From: JBDUCV01 sp040003255 | GTDB lineage: Bacteria > Actinomycetota > Actinomycetes > Mycobacteriales > Jatrophihabitantaceae | DNA: 27,879 nt | Direction of reading: 5' to 3' | NCBI GenBank assembly: GCA_040003255.1 | Contig: JBDUCV010000029.1 | Coordinates: 1 to 27,879, forward strand | Shown: piece after piece, positions 8,020-14,930 of the stretch | Numbering within the stretch: position 1 is the first letter of the stretch | How the letters are laid out: each line of letters begins with the position of its first letter | The notes under the pieces: generated by a model | Seen by the model: only the letters and a program-made list of their open reading frames with translations | Databases searched by the model: none | What the model was told of the DNA's origin: nothing | Made by a program: the position numbers and the translations under genes

Positions 8020-8541
8020 ATGGGTGCACGTCCTGCGACCGATGAGCTGCGGGCGACGGATGGAGACTTCGCGGCGTTCGTGCGCGCTGCGTCGCCGTCG
8101 TTACACCGCACCGCATACTTGCTCGTAGGCAGCCGGGATCGGGCGCAGGACGTCGTGCAAACCGCGCTCACCCGCGTCTACGCCGCCTGGGCGCGCCGCG
8201 ATTCCTGGGACGATCCGGCGGCGTATGCCCGGCACGCGGTGGTCAACGTCGTGCTGTCGTCGGCAAGCCGTCGCTGGTGGGGCGAGCGGCCGACCGGCGA
8301 GCTGCCGGAGCCGCCTCCATTGCATGCCGTCGACGGCGTCGTCGCCGAACGTGACGCGCTGCGTCGCGCTTTGGCCGGATTGCCGGCGCGTCAGCGCACC
8401 GCCGTCGTCCTGCGCTACTACCTCGACCTGTCCGAAATGGATACCGCGGGTGCCATGAATTGTCCGGTGGGGACCGTCAAAAGCATGACCGCGCGCGGCT
8501 TTGCCTCGTTGCGTTCGACCGTCCGAGAGGAGGCGTCATGA
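8020..8541 (+). CDS. SigE-family ECF RNA polymerase sigma factor
   Basis: The 173-residue product has sigma region 2 at about 16-82 (FAAFVRAASPSLHRTAYLL, then DVVQTALTRVYAAW) and sigma region 4 at about 118-168 (LPARQRTAVVLRYYLDLSE, then CPVGTVKSMTARG). That is the layout of the short actinobacterial SigE-family ECF group. The ATG at 8020 follows GGAGGA at a good distance. The upstream reading frame continues back through the broken DUF1905 gene, but that is not part of this protein. The stop overlaps the next start (ATGA at 8538-8541), so the partner gene is translationally coupled. A GGAACC -35 element upstream suggests autoregulation. The signal it answers is unknown; the membrane and lipoprotein partners point to the cell envelope. 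Confidence 0.9.
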   Translation: MGARPATDELRATDGDFAAFVRAASPSLHRTAYLLVGSRDRAQDVVQTALTRVYAAWARRDSWDDPAAYARHAVVNVVLSSASRRWWGERPTGELPEPPPLHAVDGVVAERDALRRALAGLPARQRTAVVLRYYLDLSEMDTAGAMNCPVGTVKSMTARGFASLRSTVREEAS

Positions 8542-9239
8542 GCGTCGACAGTGAACTGCGCCGTCGGCTGCACGATCTGGCCGACTCGGTGCCTGAGTGG
8601 GACGACGCATTGCCCGAGGTGCTGCGCCGCGCCGGCACGCCCGCGACCGAGCGCCGGTGGCGGTGGGTGCCCGGACTGGGGGTGGCGGCCGCCGTACTCG
8701 CGGTCCTTCTCGCCGCCGGTGGCGTCGTCGCGCTGGTCCGTCCGGACCGCGGTTCCGGCTTGTCCTCGACGGCCGCGGGTGGCATGGACGCGTCCTCGAC
8801 GGCCGCGGGTGCTGGCCGGGCTCCCAAGGCGCCCAGACTTTCCGGCTGTGGCACGGTGCCGGCGCCATCCGGACCGTTGGTGGGACGGGCACGGGTGACG
8901 TTAAGCGTGCCGCATCAGGTGCGCGCAGGTAGCTCGATCACGGCGCGGATTTCGATCGACGCCGCGGCCGACGGCGGATACCTGGGCGCTAGCCCACCAT
9001 GGGTGCAGATCACGGCAGCGGGAAATGTGGTGGGTAATCCCCTCATCGCATATCAGTCGCTTGTCCGAGGGCTCACCGAGATGGACAGAACAGTCACGTT
9101 CACCAGCTGTACCGCCGGTGGATCGGTTTCGCAGCCGCTGCCGCCGGGTCTGTACCAGCTCATTGCGGTGGTCGACTACACCGCGGAGCGCGGCTCCGGC
9201 CAGCTGGTCAGCCCCCCTGTCACGGTGACGGTCCGATGA
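8538..9239 (+). CDS. Single-pass membrane protein, probable anti-sigma partner
   Basis: The 233-residue product starts inside the sigma-factor stop (ATGA overlap). It has a short cytoplasmic N-terminus (1-42; LHDLADSVPEWDDALPEVLRRA at 11-32), one membrane helix (44-67) and an extracellular part of about 165 residues. The outer part has a Ser/Thr/Ala linker followed by a beta-rich region with two cysteines (C104 and one near 193). Gene order, topology and the acidic N-terminus suggest an anti-sigma factor or co-sensor for the neighbouring sigma factor. No zinc-binding HxxxCxxC motif is present, so it is not a ZAS-type anti-sigma factor. The linker contains a tandem repeat (SSTAAG twice; 8763-8781 and 8793-8811 at DNA level). 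It overlaps the next gene by four bases. Confidence 0.75.
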   Translation: MSVDSELRRRLHDLADSVPEWDDALPEVLRRAGTPATERRWRWVPGLGVAAAVLAVLLAAGGVVALVRPDRGSGLSSTAAGGMDASSTAAGAGRAPKAPRLSGCGTVPAPSGPLVGRARVTLSVPHQVRAGSSITARISIDAAADGGYLGASPPWVQITAAGNVVGNPLIAYQSLVRGLTEMDRTVTFTSCTAGGSVSQPLPPGLYQLIAVVDYTAERGSGQLVSPPVTVTVR

Positions 9240-10105
9240 ACCGCCGATGGCTCATCGTCGCAGCCCTCGCATCGCTCATCGGACTGGCGGGGTGCACGCA
9301 CTCCTCGCGCTCCCCGTCGAAGACGCTCGAAGGCGGGGCGGTGAAAGGCGCGCCACCCGCGGTAGTCGGAGATGTCGGCCGACCGGCACAAGCCGCGCCT
9401 GCGCGGCCCGTACCGGCGCACTCGGCCGTGCAACAGCGAGCTTTCGTTCAGACCGCGACCGTGGGACTGCGAGTCGAACAGGTCGACGCGGCCGCGGACC
9501 AGGCCGCAAAGGCCGCCGAGCGAGCGGGCGGCCGCGTCGACGGCGACGCCCGCGGAGGGGGCGGCAGTGCGCATCTCGTGCTCCGCGTCCCGTCCGCTGC
9601 TCTCGACAGCATGATCACCGCATTGGATGCGCTCGGCGCCGAGACCTCACGCACGATCGAGGGAACCGATGTCACCGCCCAGCAGGCCGACATCAACGCA
9701 CGCATTGCGGCCACCGCGACGAGCGTGGCCCGCTTGCAGTCCTTGCTCGCCAGGTCGGCGAACCTCTCCGACCTGCTGGCGCTGGAGAACCAGCTGACGC
9801 AGCGGCAATCGGACCTGGAATCGATGCAGGCGCAGCAGCGCGCACTCGCCGATCAGGTCGCGCTCGCCAGCATCACCGTCGACATCAGCGGACCGCCCAG
9901 CGTCGCGCACCGCGCAGCAGGCGGTCCGACCGGATTCGGCGGCGCGATCGCCGCGGGATGGGACGGCGTGGTGCTCGCCGGCCGCTGGGTCGCGGCCGTA
10001 GTGGGTTACGCGCTACCGATCCTCGGGCTCGCCGCAATCGTCATACTCGCCGGCCGACCCGTGGCGCGTCGCTACGCGCGTCGGCCCCGCAAAGCGGCGC
10101 TTTGA
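9236..10105 (+). CDS. DUF4349 lipoprotein with C-terminal membrane helix
   Basis: The 289-residue product has a lipoprotein signal with lipobox LAGC (17-20, lipidated C20). A DUF4349-type domain follows (about 68-225): a first alpha/beta part VQTATVGLRVEQVDAAADQA, a glycine-rich segment, SAHLVLRVPSAALD, then a heptad-rich coiled-coil region (about 150-200) and VALASITVDISG. A membrane helix sits near 245-270, with a basic C-terminal tail. DUF4349 proteins are envelope proteins of unknown biochemical role. The ATGA overlap with the upstream gene makes it the third coupled cistron of the sigma operon, so it is a likely effector or part of the sensing complex. It ends 13 bp from the convergent YidB-like gene. 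Confidence 0.85.
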   Translation: MNRRWLIVAALASLIGLAGCTHSSRSPSKTLEGGAVKGAPPAVVGDVGRPAQAAPARPVPAHSAVQQRAFVQTATVGLRVEQVDAAADQAAKAAERAGGRVDGDARGGGGSAHLVLRVPSAALDSMITALDALGAETSRTIEGTDVTAQQADINARIAATATSVARLQSLLARSANLSDLLALENQLTQRQSDLESMQAQQRALADQVALASITVDISGPPSVAHRAAGGPTGFGGAIAAGWDGVVLAGRWVAAVVGYALPILGLAAIVILAGRPVARRYARRPRKAAL

Positions 10106-10118
10106 CGGCCAGGGCGAT

Positions 10119-10520
10119 TCACTGACCGCCGAGGAACTTGCCGAGTCCGCCGGGCAGGTTCGACATGTCGGGGAGATTGCCGTCCGGGGAGATCTTGTCC
10201 ACTAGCTGCGGCAGCTTGTCGGCCAGTTCGCTCTTGGCCTGGTCGTGGGACACGCCCGCGTCCTGAGCTACCTGCGCGATCGTGTCGGTGCCGAGCGCCT
10301 GTTCGATCTCGTCGGGGCTAACGGGCTGATTGTCACCGGTACTGACCCAGGACTGCGCCTTCTTCGCGACCTCCGGGTTGTCGCTACCGGTGAACTTCGA
10401 TAGTAGTCCGCCCAGTCCGCCTGCCTGCGAGCCCACCAACTTGAGCAGCGACTGCAGCGGACCGCCGCCTGAGCCGCCGCCCAGCAGTCCGCCAAGCATG
10501 CCGGAGAGTCCTTCTGTCAT
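10119..10520 (-). CDS. YidB/DUF937 family protein
   Basis: The 133-residue product has a glycine/leucine-rich N-terminus (1-45), a central helical region (DNPEVAKKAQSWVSTGDNQPV, 47-67) and the DUF937/YidB signature SPDEIEQALG, VAQDAGVSHDQAKSELADKLPQLVDKISPDG (84-114). The family is widespread and small, with no proven function. The start chosen is the ATG with GGAGGT seven bases upstream on the minus strand; an upstream in-frame start exists but has no ribosome binding site. It converges with the sigma operon. Confidence 0.85.
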   Translation of the reverse strand: MTEGLSGMLGGLLGGGSGGGPLQSLLKLVGSQAGGLGGLLSKFTGSDNPEVAKKAQSWVSTGDNQPVSPDEIEQALGTDTIAQVAQDAGVSHDQAKSELADKLPQLVDKISPDGNLPDMSNLPGGLGKFLGGQ

Positions 10521-10831
10521 AACTACCTCCGAGGTATGTCCCCGTGATGAAACGAACTCTGCGCCGAGCTCGCCGAGCACGCAACCTCAGGCCAGCACTC
10601 GGCCGGCGGTAGGCCCAGAGCGGGTAGATGGGCAGGTCGAACCGGACATCCGGGCTATCCGGTCATCGGGGCGCCAGCTCGCCGTGATCCGGCCGGATCG
10701 AATTGCAAGCCACCGCCGCACATTCTGGGTCGCGCCCCCTTGTATGTGGCGTGATTCGCGACATACTGGGCCCGCCGTCATGGCGCCGCCGACGCGGCGG
10801 TTTCTATCGATGCCCGGAAGGGGACTTTCAA
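10521..10831. other. Intergenic region between divergent yidB-like and small membrane gene
   Basis: The left edge holds the GGAGGT ribosome binding site of the YidB-like gene. Near the right edge, CCGCC-GACGC-GGCGG (about 10786-10800) followed by TTTCTATC forms a small hairpin in the likely leader of the 51-residue peptide gene. It could attenuate or protect that transcript. No other gene or repeat is seen. Confidence 0.35.
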
Positions 10832-10987
10832 ATGATCATCCTCGGACTCGTTTTACTCGTCATCGGACTCATCGCCGGTATCCCCGTCCTGTGGACGATC
10901 GGCGTCATCCTGCTGGTCATCGGACTGATTCTCTTCGCGCTCGGCTCGGCCGGCCGCGCTGTGGGTGGTCGCAAGCACTACTGGTAA
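10832..10987 (+). CDS. Small two-helix hydrophobic membrane peptide (DUF6131-like)
   Basis: This 51-residue protein is almost entirely two membrane helices, MIILGLVLLVIGLIAGI (1-17) and LWTIGVILLVIGLILFALGS (20-39), joined by a tight Pro-Val turn and closed by a short basic tail ending KHYW. Such peptides are common in Actinobacteria (DUF6131-like) and have no known role. The ATG follows an AAGGGGA ribosome binding site. A strong hairpin (11002-11033) follows directly, so it appears to be a single-gene transcript. Confidence 0.8.
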   Translation: MIILGLVLLVIGLIAGIPVLWTIGVILLVIGLILFALGSAGRAVGGRKHYW

Positions 10988-11001
10988 ACCAAACTGCTCG
11001 T

Positions 11002-11033
11002 GCGGCCCGGACCCAGACGGCGGTTCGGGCCGC
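11002..11033. terminator. Hairpin terminator between convergent genes
   Basis: A 12-bp stem (GCGGCCCGGACC with GGTTCGGGCCGC, one G-T pair) encloses an 8-base loop. It lies 15 bases after the small membrane gene and 27 bases beyond the end of the convergent TrhA-like gene, so it could terminate both. There is no clear T-tract, which is common for actinobacterial terminators. Confidence 0.6.
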
Positions 11034-11059
11034 ATCAGCTTTGCCTCGGGCCGCTTCGT

Positions 11060-11740
11060 TCAGAGGATGAACAGAGCGATTGCGATGTAGTGGCAGGCGG
11101 CGGCCGCGCATACGCACGCGTGGAACACCTCGTGGTAGCCGAACACTGTCGGTGCCGGGTCAGGCCGTCGGCGATGGTAGGCCAACGCCCCGGCGAGGTA
11201 AAACAGCCCGCCCGCCAGCATGAGCGCCGCGGCGACAACCCCGCTGTTCACCCAGACCGAAGGCAGTGCCACGCCGGCGAGGACGCCGAGGCCGATGAAC
11301 GTGGTGCCGACGAGTTTCTCTGGCGCCCGCATCCAGGCGAGGTGGATTGCGGTCAGCGTCAGGGTCAACGCCCACATCGCGGCCAGGCCGATCCGGCCAT
11401 AGCTGGCGGGAGCCGAGAGCAAGAACGCGGGCGTCGCCGTGCCGGCGATCAAGAAGAAGATCATCGCGTGGTCGACGCGCTGCAGCACGGCGCGGATCGG
11501 CGGCGACCAGTTGCCGCGGTGATAGAGGGCACTGATTCCGAACAGACCGCTGACTGTGCCGGCGTAGATCGCGGCCGCGGCAGTCTCCGTTGCGTCCTTA
11601 GCGGAGATGATCAGCAGCGTCCCGGCGACAAGCGATGCTGCGAACCACAGCAGGTGGGACCACCCGCGCAATGTCGGTTTGACGTAGTGCAGGTCGCGAG
11701 CGGCGTCGTAGAGCGACGTGCGCCCCGGCCCCGTCACCAC
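11060..11740 (-). CDS. Hemolysin III / TrhA family membrane protein
   Basis: The 226-residue product has about seven membrane helices and the conserved PAQR/HlyIII residues: SALYHR (70-75, H74), VDHAMIFFLIAGTATP (89-104, D90 and H91) and GYHEVFHACV (201-210, H203 and H207). The three histidines and the aspartate form a metal site in this superfamily. In Gram-positive bacteria the TrhA member is linked to membrane energetics and lipid homeostasis; haemolysis is a historical label. The start is GTG (GTG-GTG-ACG) with no good ribosome binding site, so the exact N-terminus is uncertain. The cold-shock gene lies upstream on the same strand, separated by a strong hairpin. Confidence 0.9.
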   Translation of the reverse strand: MVTGPGRTSLYDAARDLHYVKPTLRGWSHLLWFAASLVAGTLLIISAKDATETAAAAIYAGTVSGLFGISALYHRGNWSPPIRAVLQRVDHAMIFFLIAGTATPAFLLSAPASYGRIGLAAMWALTLTLTAIHLAWMRAPEKLVGTTFIGLGVLAGVALPSVWVNSGVVAAALMLAGGLFYLAGALAYHRRRPDPAPTVFGYHEVFHACVCAAAACHYIAIALFIL

Positions 11741-11825
11741 GGGCCGGAAGCCAGCCGTGTTGCCGAACCTGTCAGACAGGGGATGGCCGAATGAGTCATT
11801 TGGCGCGAACCGGCCTGCGGACAGA

Positions 11826-11866
11826 CCACGCTGCCGTCCCGTAGTGGTACCGGGACGGCAGCGTGG
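11826..11866 (-). terminator. Perfect 16-bp stem hairpin after the cold-shock gene
   Basis: CCACGCTGCCGTCCCG (11826-11841) and its exact complement (11851-11866) flank a 9-base loop, starting 12 bases beyond the cold-shock stop codon. The position and the very stable GC-rich stem suggest an intrinsic terminator or mRNA-stabilising hairpin for that transcript, insulating the TrhA-like gene downstream. There is no U-tract. Confidence 0.75.
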
Positions 11867-11878
11867 AGACCCTGGGGA

Positions 11879-12082
11879 CTAGACCGGCCGGACGTTCTCG
11901 GCCTGCGGACCCTTCTGGCCCTGGGTGATGTCGAACTCCACCCGCTGGTTCTCGTCGAGGCTGCGGTACCCGTCAGCGGCGATCGCCGAGTAATGCACGA
12001 AGACATCGGGGCCTCCGCCATCCTGAGCGATGAAGCCGAAGCCCTTTTCGCTGTTGAACCACTTTACTGCGCCTTGCGCCAT
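11879..12082 (-). CDS. Cold-shock protein, CspA family
   Basis: The 67-residue product is a single cold-shock (OB-fold) domain of normal length. It contains GAVKWFNSEKGFGFI with RNP1 KGFGFI (13-18), RNP2 VFVHYSAI, and a typical end EFDITQGQKGPQAENVRPV. These proteins bind single-stranded RNA and DNA and act as RNA chaperones, often induced by cold or on growth changes. A GGAGCAGGGA ribosome binding site precedes the ATG. The leader upstream has potential for alternative structures (see the region 12083-12426), and a perfect hairpin follows the gene. Confidence 0.95.
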   Translation of the reverse strand: MAQGAVKWFNSEKGFGFIAQDGGGPDVFVHYSAIAADGYRSLDENQRVEFDITQGQKGPQAENVRPV

Positions 12083-12426
12083 TCCCTGCTCCTACGTGCT
12101 GTGCAACGCCTTCGCACCTTACGAGGACGGGTCACCGCGGCGTCGCCATCCACCCCCAGATCGGGGTAAGCGGGGGCGCCGCAGAAAGTTCGACGCCTGA
12201 CGCACAGCTCAGATCATTCGTCGTGACCATGTCGACCGTAGCAGTTCAGCCACCGATCGGCCCAGTCCTGCGGGTCGGAATCTTGCGACTACTTCCGTCC
12301 GGATCCGTTTGAAGCCGGCTTGCCAGGTTCGGTTCCATCATGTGGCGAGTGGCATAGCACTGAACCGGACCCTTGCGGCGCCGCGAACTCCCTTCCGACA
12401 GTCACTCCACGAAGGGAAGTTCCACC
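12083..12426. other. Divergent region: structured csp leader and lipoprotein upstream region
   Basis: Both flanking genes are transcribed away from this gap. On the minus side, the likely cold-shock leader contains a C5 tract at 12153-12157 (plus strand) that can pair with either GGGG at 12163-12166 or GGGGG at 12172-12176. These pairings exclude each other, about 70-95 nt upstream of the csp start. On the plus side, before the lipoprotein gene, an imperfect inverted repeat GGTTCGGTTC / GAACCGGACC spans about 12326-12371. No further gene is seen. Confidence 0.4.
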
Positions 12427-13092
12427 ATGAACGTCAAGATCAAGGCCATCATCGGCCTCACCGCCGCCGCCGGCATTGTCAGCTTGTCGGCGTGCAGCAG
12501 CGGCAGCTCAAACTCCGATGCCAAGTCCGGCTCCGCCGGAGCCCAGGTGACGCCGGTCGCGAAGATCGACGACCTGAGCAAGGGCAAGACAACTGCCGTC
12601 GCCTTGGACGCTGGCTTCGTCAAAGCGCTCGAGTCACTGAAGCTCACGCCGGGCGTCGTCGGCACCGCCAAGCTCGAGGGTGGGTCGGTCAGTTTCCCGA
12701 TCACCGGCGGCAACGTCACCTACTACACGCCAGGGACCAAGAGTCCGTTCGTGCAGGGAGACATCAAGCACGAAGGTAGCGGCCTGTCGCTGACGGCCGG
12801 CGCCACCAAGGTCGAGCTGACTAACTTCGAGATCGACCCAGGGACGTCGCACTTGTTCGGTGACGTCAGTGTCAATGGCCAGTCGGCCGCCAAGCATGCT
12901 TACCTGTTCTACTTGAACGGCACGACCCTCAAGCCGCTGCAGGCCGGCCCGGATAACACCGCGATCCTGCAGGGCACGACCGTGACCGTCTCCGGCGACG
13001 CGGCTGGCGTGCTGAACAAGGTGTTCAAGACAGACGCCGTCAAGGCTGGCCTGACGGTTGGCATCGCGACGATTACGGTGCAGACCAAGTAG
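12427..13092 (+). CDS. Secreted lipoprotein, HtaA-like beta-rich domain (tentative)
   Basis: The 221-residue product has a lipoprotein signal with lipobox LSAC (20-23, lipidated C23) and a Ser/Gly/Asn linker. A beta-rich domain follows: VALDAGFVKALESLKLTPGVVG, then GGSVSFPITGGNVTYY, IKHEGSGLSLTAG, VELTNFEIDPGTSHLFGDVSVNG and a C-terminal VFKTDAVKAGLTVG. The pattern of a His-rich turn before GSGLSLTAG followed by a strand-turn-strand resembles HtaA-type domains, but I would not claim haem binding. The ATG follows GAAGGGAAG. It is alone on its transcript, with a terminator 17 bases after the stop. It is probably an extracytoplasmic binding or adhesion protein. Confidence 0.8.
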   Translation: MNVKIKAIIGLTAAAGIVSLSACSSGSSNSDAKSGSAGAQVTPVAKIDDLSKGKTTAVALDAGFVKALESLKLTPGVVGTAKLEGGSVSFPITGGNVTYYTPGTKSPFVQGDIKHEGSGLSLTAGATKVELTNFEIDPGTSHLFGDVSVNGQSAAKHAYLFYLNGTTLKPLQAGPDNTAILQGTTVTVSGDAAGVLNKVFKTDAVKAGLTVGIATITVQTK

Positions 13093-13109
13093 TTCCCACA
13101 CCCCACAGG

Positions 13110-13143
13110 CGATGGCTGGGCCCGATGAGGCGTCCAGCCATCG
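13110..13143 (+). terminator. Intrinsic terminator of the lipoprotein gene
   Basis: A perfect 10-bp stem (CGATGGCTGG / CCAGCCATCG) with a 14-base loop is followed by TTTGTGTTT. It begins 17 bases after the lipoprotein stop. It has the stem plus U-rich tail of a classical rho-independent terminator. Confidence 0.8.
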
Positions 13144-13174
13144 TTTGTGTTTGGTGAGCAGGATCGCATGCTGG

Positions 13175-13218
13175 CGTACGGAGTGCCGGGCGTGACTGTC
13201 AGCCCGGTACTCCGTACG
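13175..13218 (+). terminator. Second tandem hairpin, terminator-like or attenuator
   Basis: A 17-bp stem (CGTACGGAGTGCCGGGC with GCCCGGTACTCCGTACG, one G-T pair) encloses a 10-base loop and is followed by TCTTTCTG. It may back up the first terminator or act as a leader structure for the kinase gene. Confidence 0.6.
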
Positions 13219-13248
13219 TCTTTCTGCGATTGTCGGGCGCGTTGAACT

Positions 13249-13335
13249 GCTCGTGCCTGATCAAGAGTTTGCGCGGCTCGTGCCTGATCGAGAGGGCGTT
13301 CTGGTCGCTGTTCGACCACAATGCTCTTTTGATCA
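13249..13335 (+). promoter_or_regulatory. Repeated TGATC elements, candidate sugar-acid operator
   Basis: A 19-bp near-perfect direct repeat, GCTCGTGCCTGATC(A/G)AGAG, lies at 13249-13267 and 13276-13294, 27 bp apart. A third TGATCA at 13330-13335 lies within GCTCTTTTGATCAACG and carries a GCTC/TGATCA combination similar to the repeats. All are 64 to 150 bases upstream of the gluconokinase ATG, where a repressor operator is expected. The family of the regulator cannot be decided from sequence. Confidence 0.5.
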
Positions 13336-13398
13336 ACGGAGACGGCCTCAAGGTTTCAACTGGAACTATCCACGACGAGCACGCCGTACGGAGGTGGC

Positions 13399-14910
13399 AT
13401 GACCGAAATCGGAGCCGCCGAGATCGTCGTCGGCGTCGACATCGGCACGACGAGCACCAAGTCCGTCGCGTTCGATACGACGGGCAGCGCACTCGCCTCG
13501 CACTCCGTCGGCTATCCACTCAACGAGCCGGCGCCGGGCTACGCCGAGCAGAATCCGGACCAGATCGTCGCGGCCGTCCTCGAGACGGTGCAACATGTCA
13601 CCGCCGAAGTGCATCGCCCCATCGCCGGCCTGGCGTTCAGCTCGGCGATGCACAGCCTGATCGGCCTGAACTCGGACGGGTCTGCGTTGACGCCGTCCAT
13701 TACCTGGGCCGATTCGCGGGCCGGCGCACAGGCCGAACGTCTGCGCGCCGCGTCGGACGGTCTGGCGCTGCATCGGCGCACGGGCACCCCGCTGCATCCG
13801 ATGGCGCCGCTGGCCAAGTTGGTGTGGTTCCGCGAGCAGGACCTACAGCTGTTCAAGCGCGTCCGGCACTGGGTCGGCATCAAGGACTACCTGCTCAGCC
13901 GAATCGCCGACACCCTCGTCACCGACCACTCGCTGGCCTCGGGCACCGGGCTGATGGACATCCACCGCCTGCAATGGGACGCCGAGGCGTTACAGCTGGC
14001 CGAGATCACCGCCGGGCAGCTGCCCGAGCTGGTGCCGACCACGACCGTGCTGGCCGGGCTGTCGAGCTCGGCCGCCGATTTCACCGGCGTGCCGCGGCAG
14101 ACGAAGCTGGTGGTCGGCGCGGGCGACGGCCCGCTCGCAAATCTGGGCTCGGGTGCCGTGCATCCGGGCGTGGCCGCTTGTTCGATCGGGACGAGCGGGG
14201 CGCTGCGAGTGATGGTCGAACGGCCAGCCGTCGATCGGCGGGGGCGGGTGTTCTGTTACGCCCTCACCGAGACGCGGTGGGTGGTCGGCGGTGCGATCAA
14301 CAACGGTGGGCTGGTGCTCGGCTGGACGGGGGAAGCGCTGGCACCCGACCTCGGCGAGGCGCCCGAGGAGGAGCTGCTCCGCCTCGCCGGCGAGGTGCCG
14401 GCCGGTTCCGGCGGGCTGATCATGCTGCCCTACCTGCAAAGTGAACGGGCCCCGCACTGGAGCTCGCTGCCGCGTGGCGCGTACATCGGGCTGACTCGCG
14501 AACACCGCCGTGGGCATCTCGTCCGCGCTGCGCTCGAGGGTGTCTGCCAGCAACTCGGGCTGGTGCTGCAGTCGATGCGCGACGCAGGACACGAGGTGCG
14601 CGAGATCCGCGCCACCGGCGGCTTCGCGCGCAGCCCGATGTGGCGGCAGATGCTCGCCGATACCCTGGGCATGCCGATCGGCTTTCCGGCTGGCCACCAG
14701 GGGTCCAGTTTCGGTGCGGCTCTGCTCGGCATGCAGGCGCTCGGGCTGGTGCCGTCGATCGAGGTCGCGGCGGATCTGGTCGGCGTCGCGCAGACCGTGT
14801 CGCCGGACCCCGTCGCTGCGGCCACGTACGCGCGGCTACGCCCGGTGGTCGATGACCTGTACGACGCGCTCGTCCCGACATTTCAAGCAATTCGCAAGCT
14901 CACCGTCTAG
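13399..14910 (+). CDS. FGGY-family carbohydrate kinase, probable gluconokinase
   Basis: The 503-residue product is a full-length FGGY kinase. The phosphate loop DIGTTSTK (14-21) opens the N-terminal actin-like domain, AGDGPLANLG (241-250) holds the catalytic base D243, and IRATGGFARSPMWRQMLAD lies in the C-terminal ATP-binding domain. SSAMHSLI (81-88), TWADSRA (102-108), TGTPLHPMAPLAKLVWF (128-144) and SGTGLMDI (181-188) match the gluconokinase subgroup rather than xylulokinase or glycerol kinase. The expected reaction is gluconate plus ATP to 6-phosphogluconate, feeding the pentose phosphate pathway. GGAGGT precedes the ATG. Direct repeats upstream suggest substrate-responsive repression. 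No gluconate permease is adjacent, and related substrates cannot be excluded. Confidence 0.8.
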   Translation: MTEIGAAEIVVGVDIGTTSTKSVAFDTTGSALASHSVGYPLNEPAPGYAEQNPDQIVAAVLETVQHVTAEVHRPIAGLAFSSAMHSLIGLNSDGSALTPSITWADSRAGAQAERLRAASDGLALHRRTGTPLHPMAPLAKLVWFREQDLQLFKRVRHWVGIKDYLLSRIADTLVTDHSLASGTGLMDIHRLQWDAEALQLAEITAGQLPELVPTTTVLAGLSSSAADFTGVPRQTKLVVGAGDGPLANLGSGAVHPGVAACSIGTSGALRVMVERPAVDRRGRVFCYALTETRWVVGGAINNGGLVLGWTGEALAPDLGEAPEEELLRLAGEVPAGSGGLIMLPYLQSERAPHWSSLPRGAYIGLTREHRRGHLVRAALEGVCQQLGLVLQSMRDAGHEVREIRATGGFARSPMWRQMLADTLGMPIGFPAGHQGSSFGAALLGMQALGLVPSIEVAADLVGVAQTVSPDPVAAATYARLRPVVDDLYDALVPTFQAIRKLTV

Positions 14911-14930
14911 CTCCGAGCAGACTCCACGAC

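Larger units (their letters stand above)
13093..13398. other. Regulatory region upstream of the gluconokinase gene
   Basis: This gap holds two tandem hairpins (13110-13143 and 13175-13218) that end the lipoprotein transcript, then three TGATC-containing repeats (13249-13335), then the GGAGGT ribosome binding site of the kinase gene. No coding region is seen in it. Confidence 0.6.

Noticed and set aside
7423..8541. One 372-residue protein joining DUF1905 and the sigma factor
   Set aside because: The frame stays open only by chance across the frameshift and the promoter region; the sigma factor has its own ATG with GGAGGA at 8011-8016, and the middle part has shadow composition.
8460..9239. 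Membrane partner starting at 8460
   Set aside because: That start would overlap the sigma-factor region 4 coding sequence for 80 bases; the ATGA overlap at 8538 is the usual coupled start.
10330..11070. Plus-strand 246-residue frame
   Set aside because: It overlaps the YidB-like gene antisense and the 51-residue membrane gene in another frame; no ribosome binding site.
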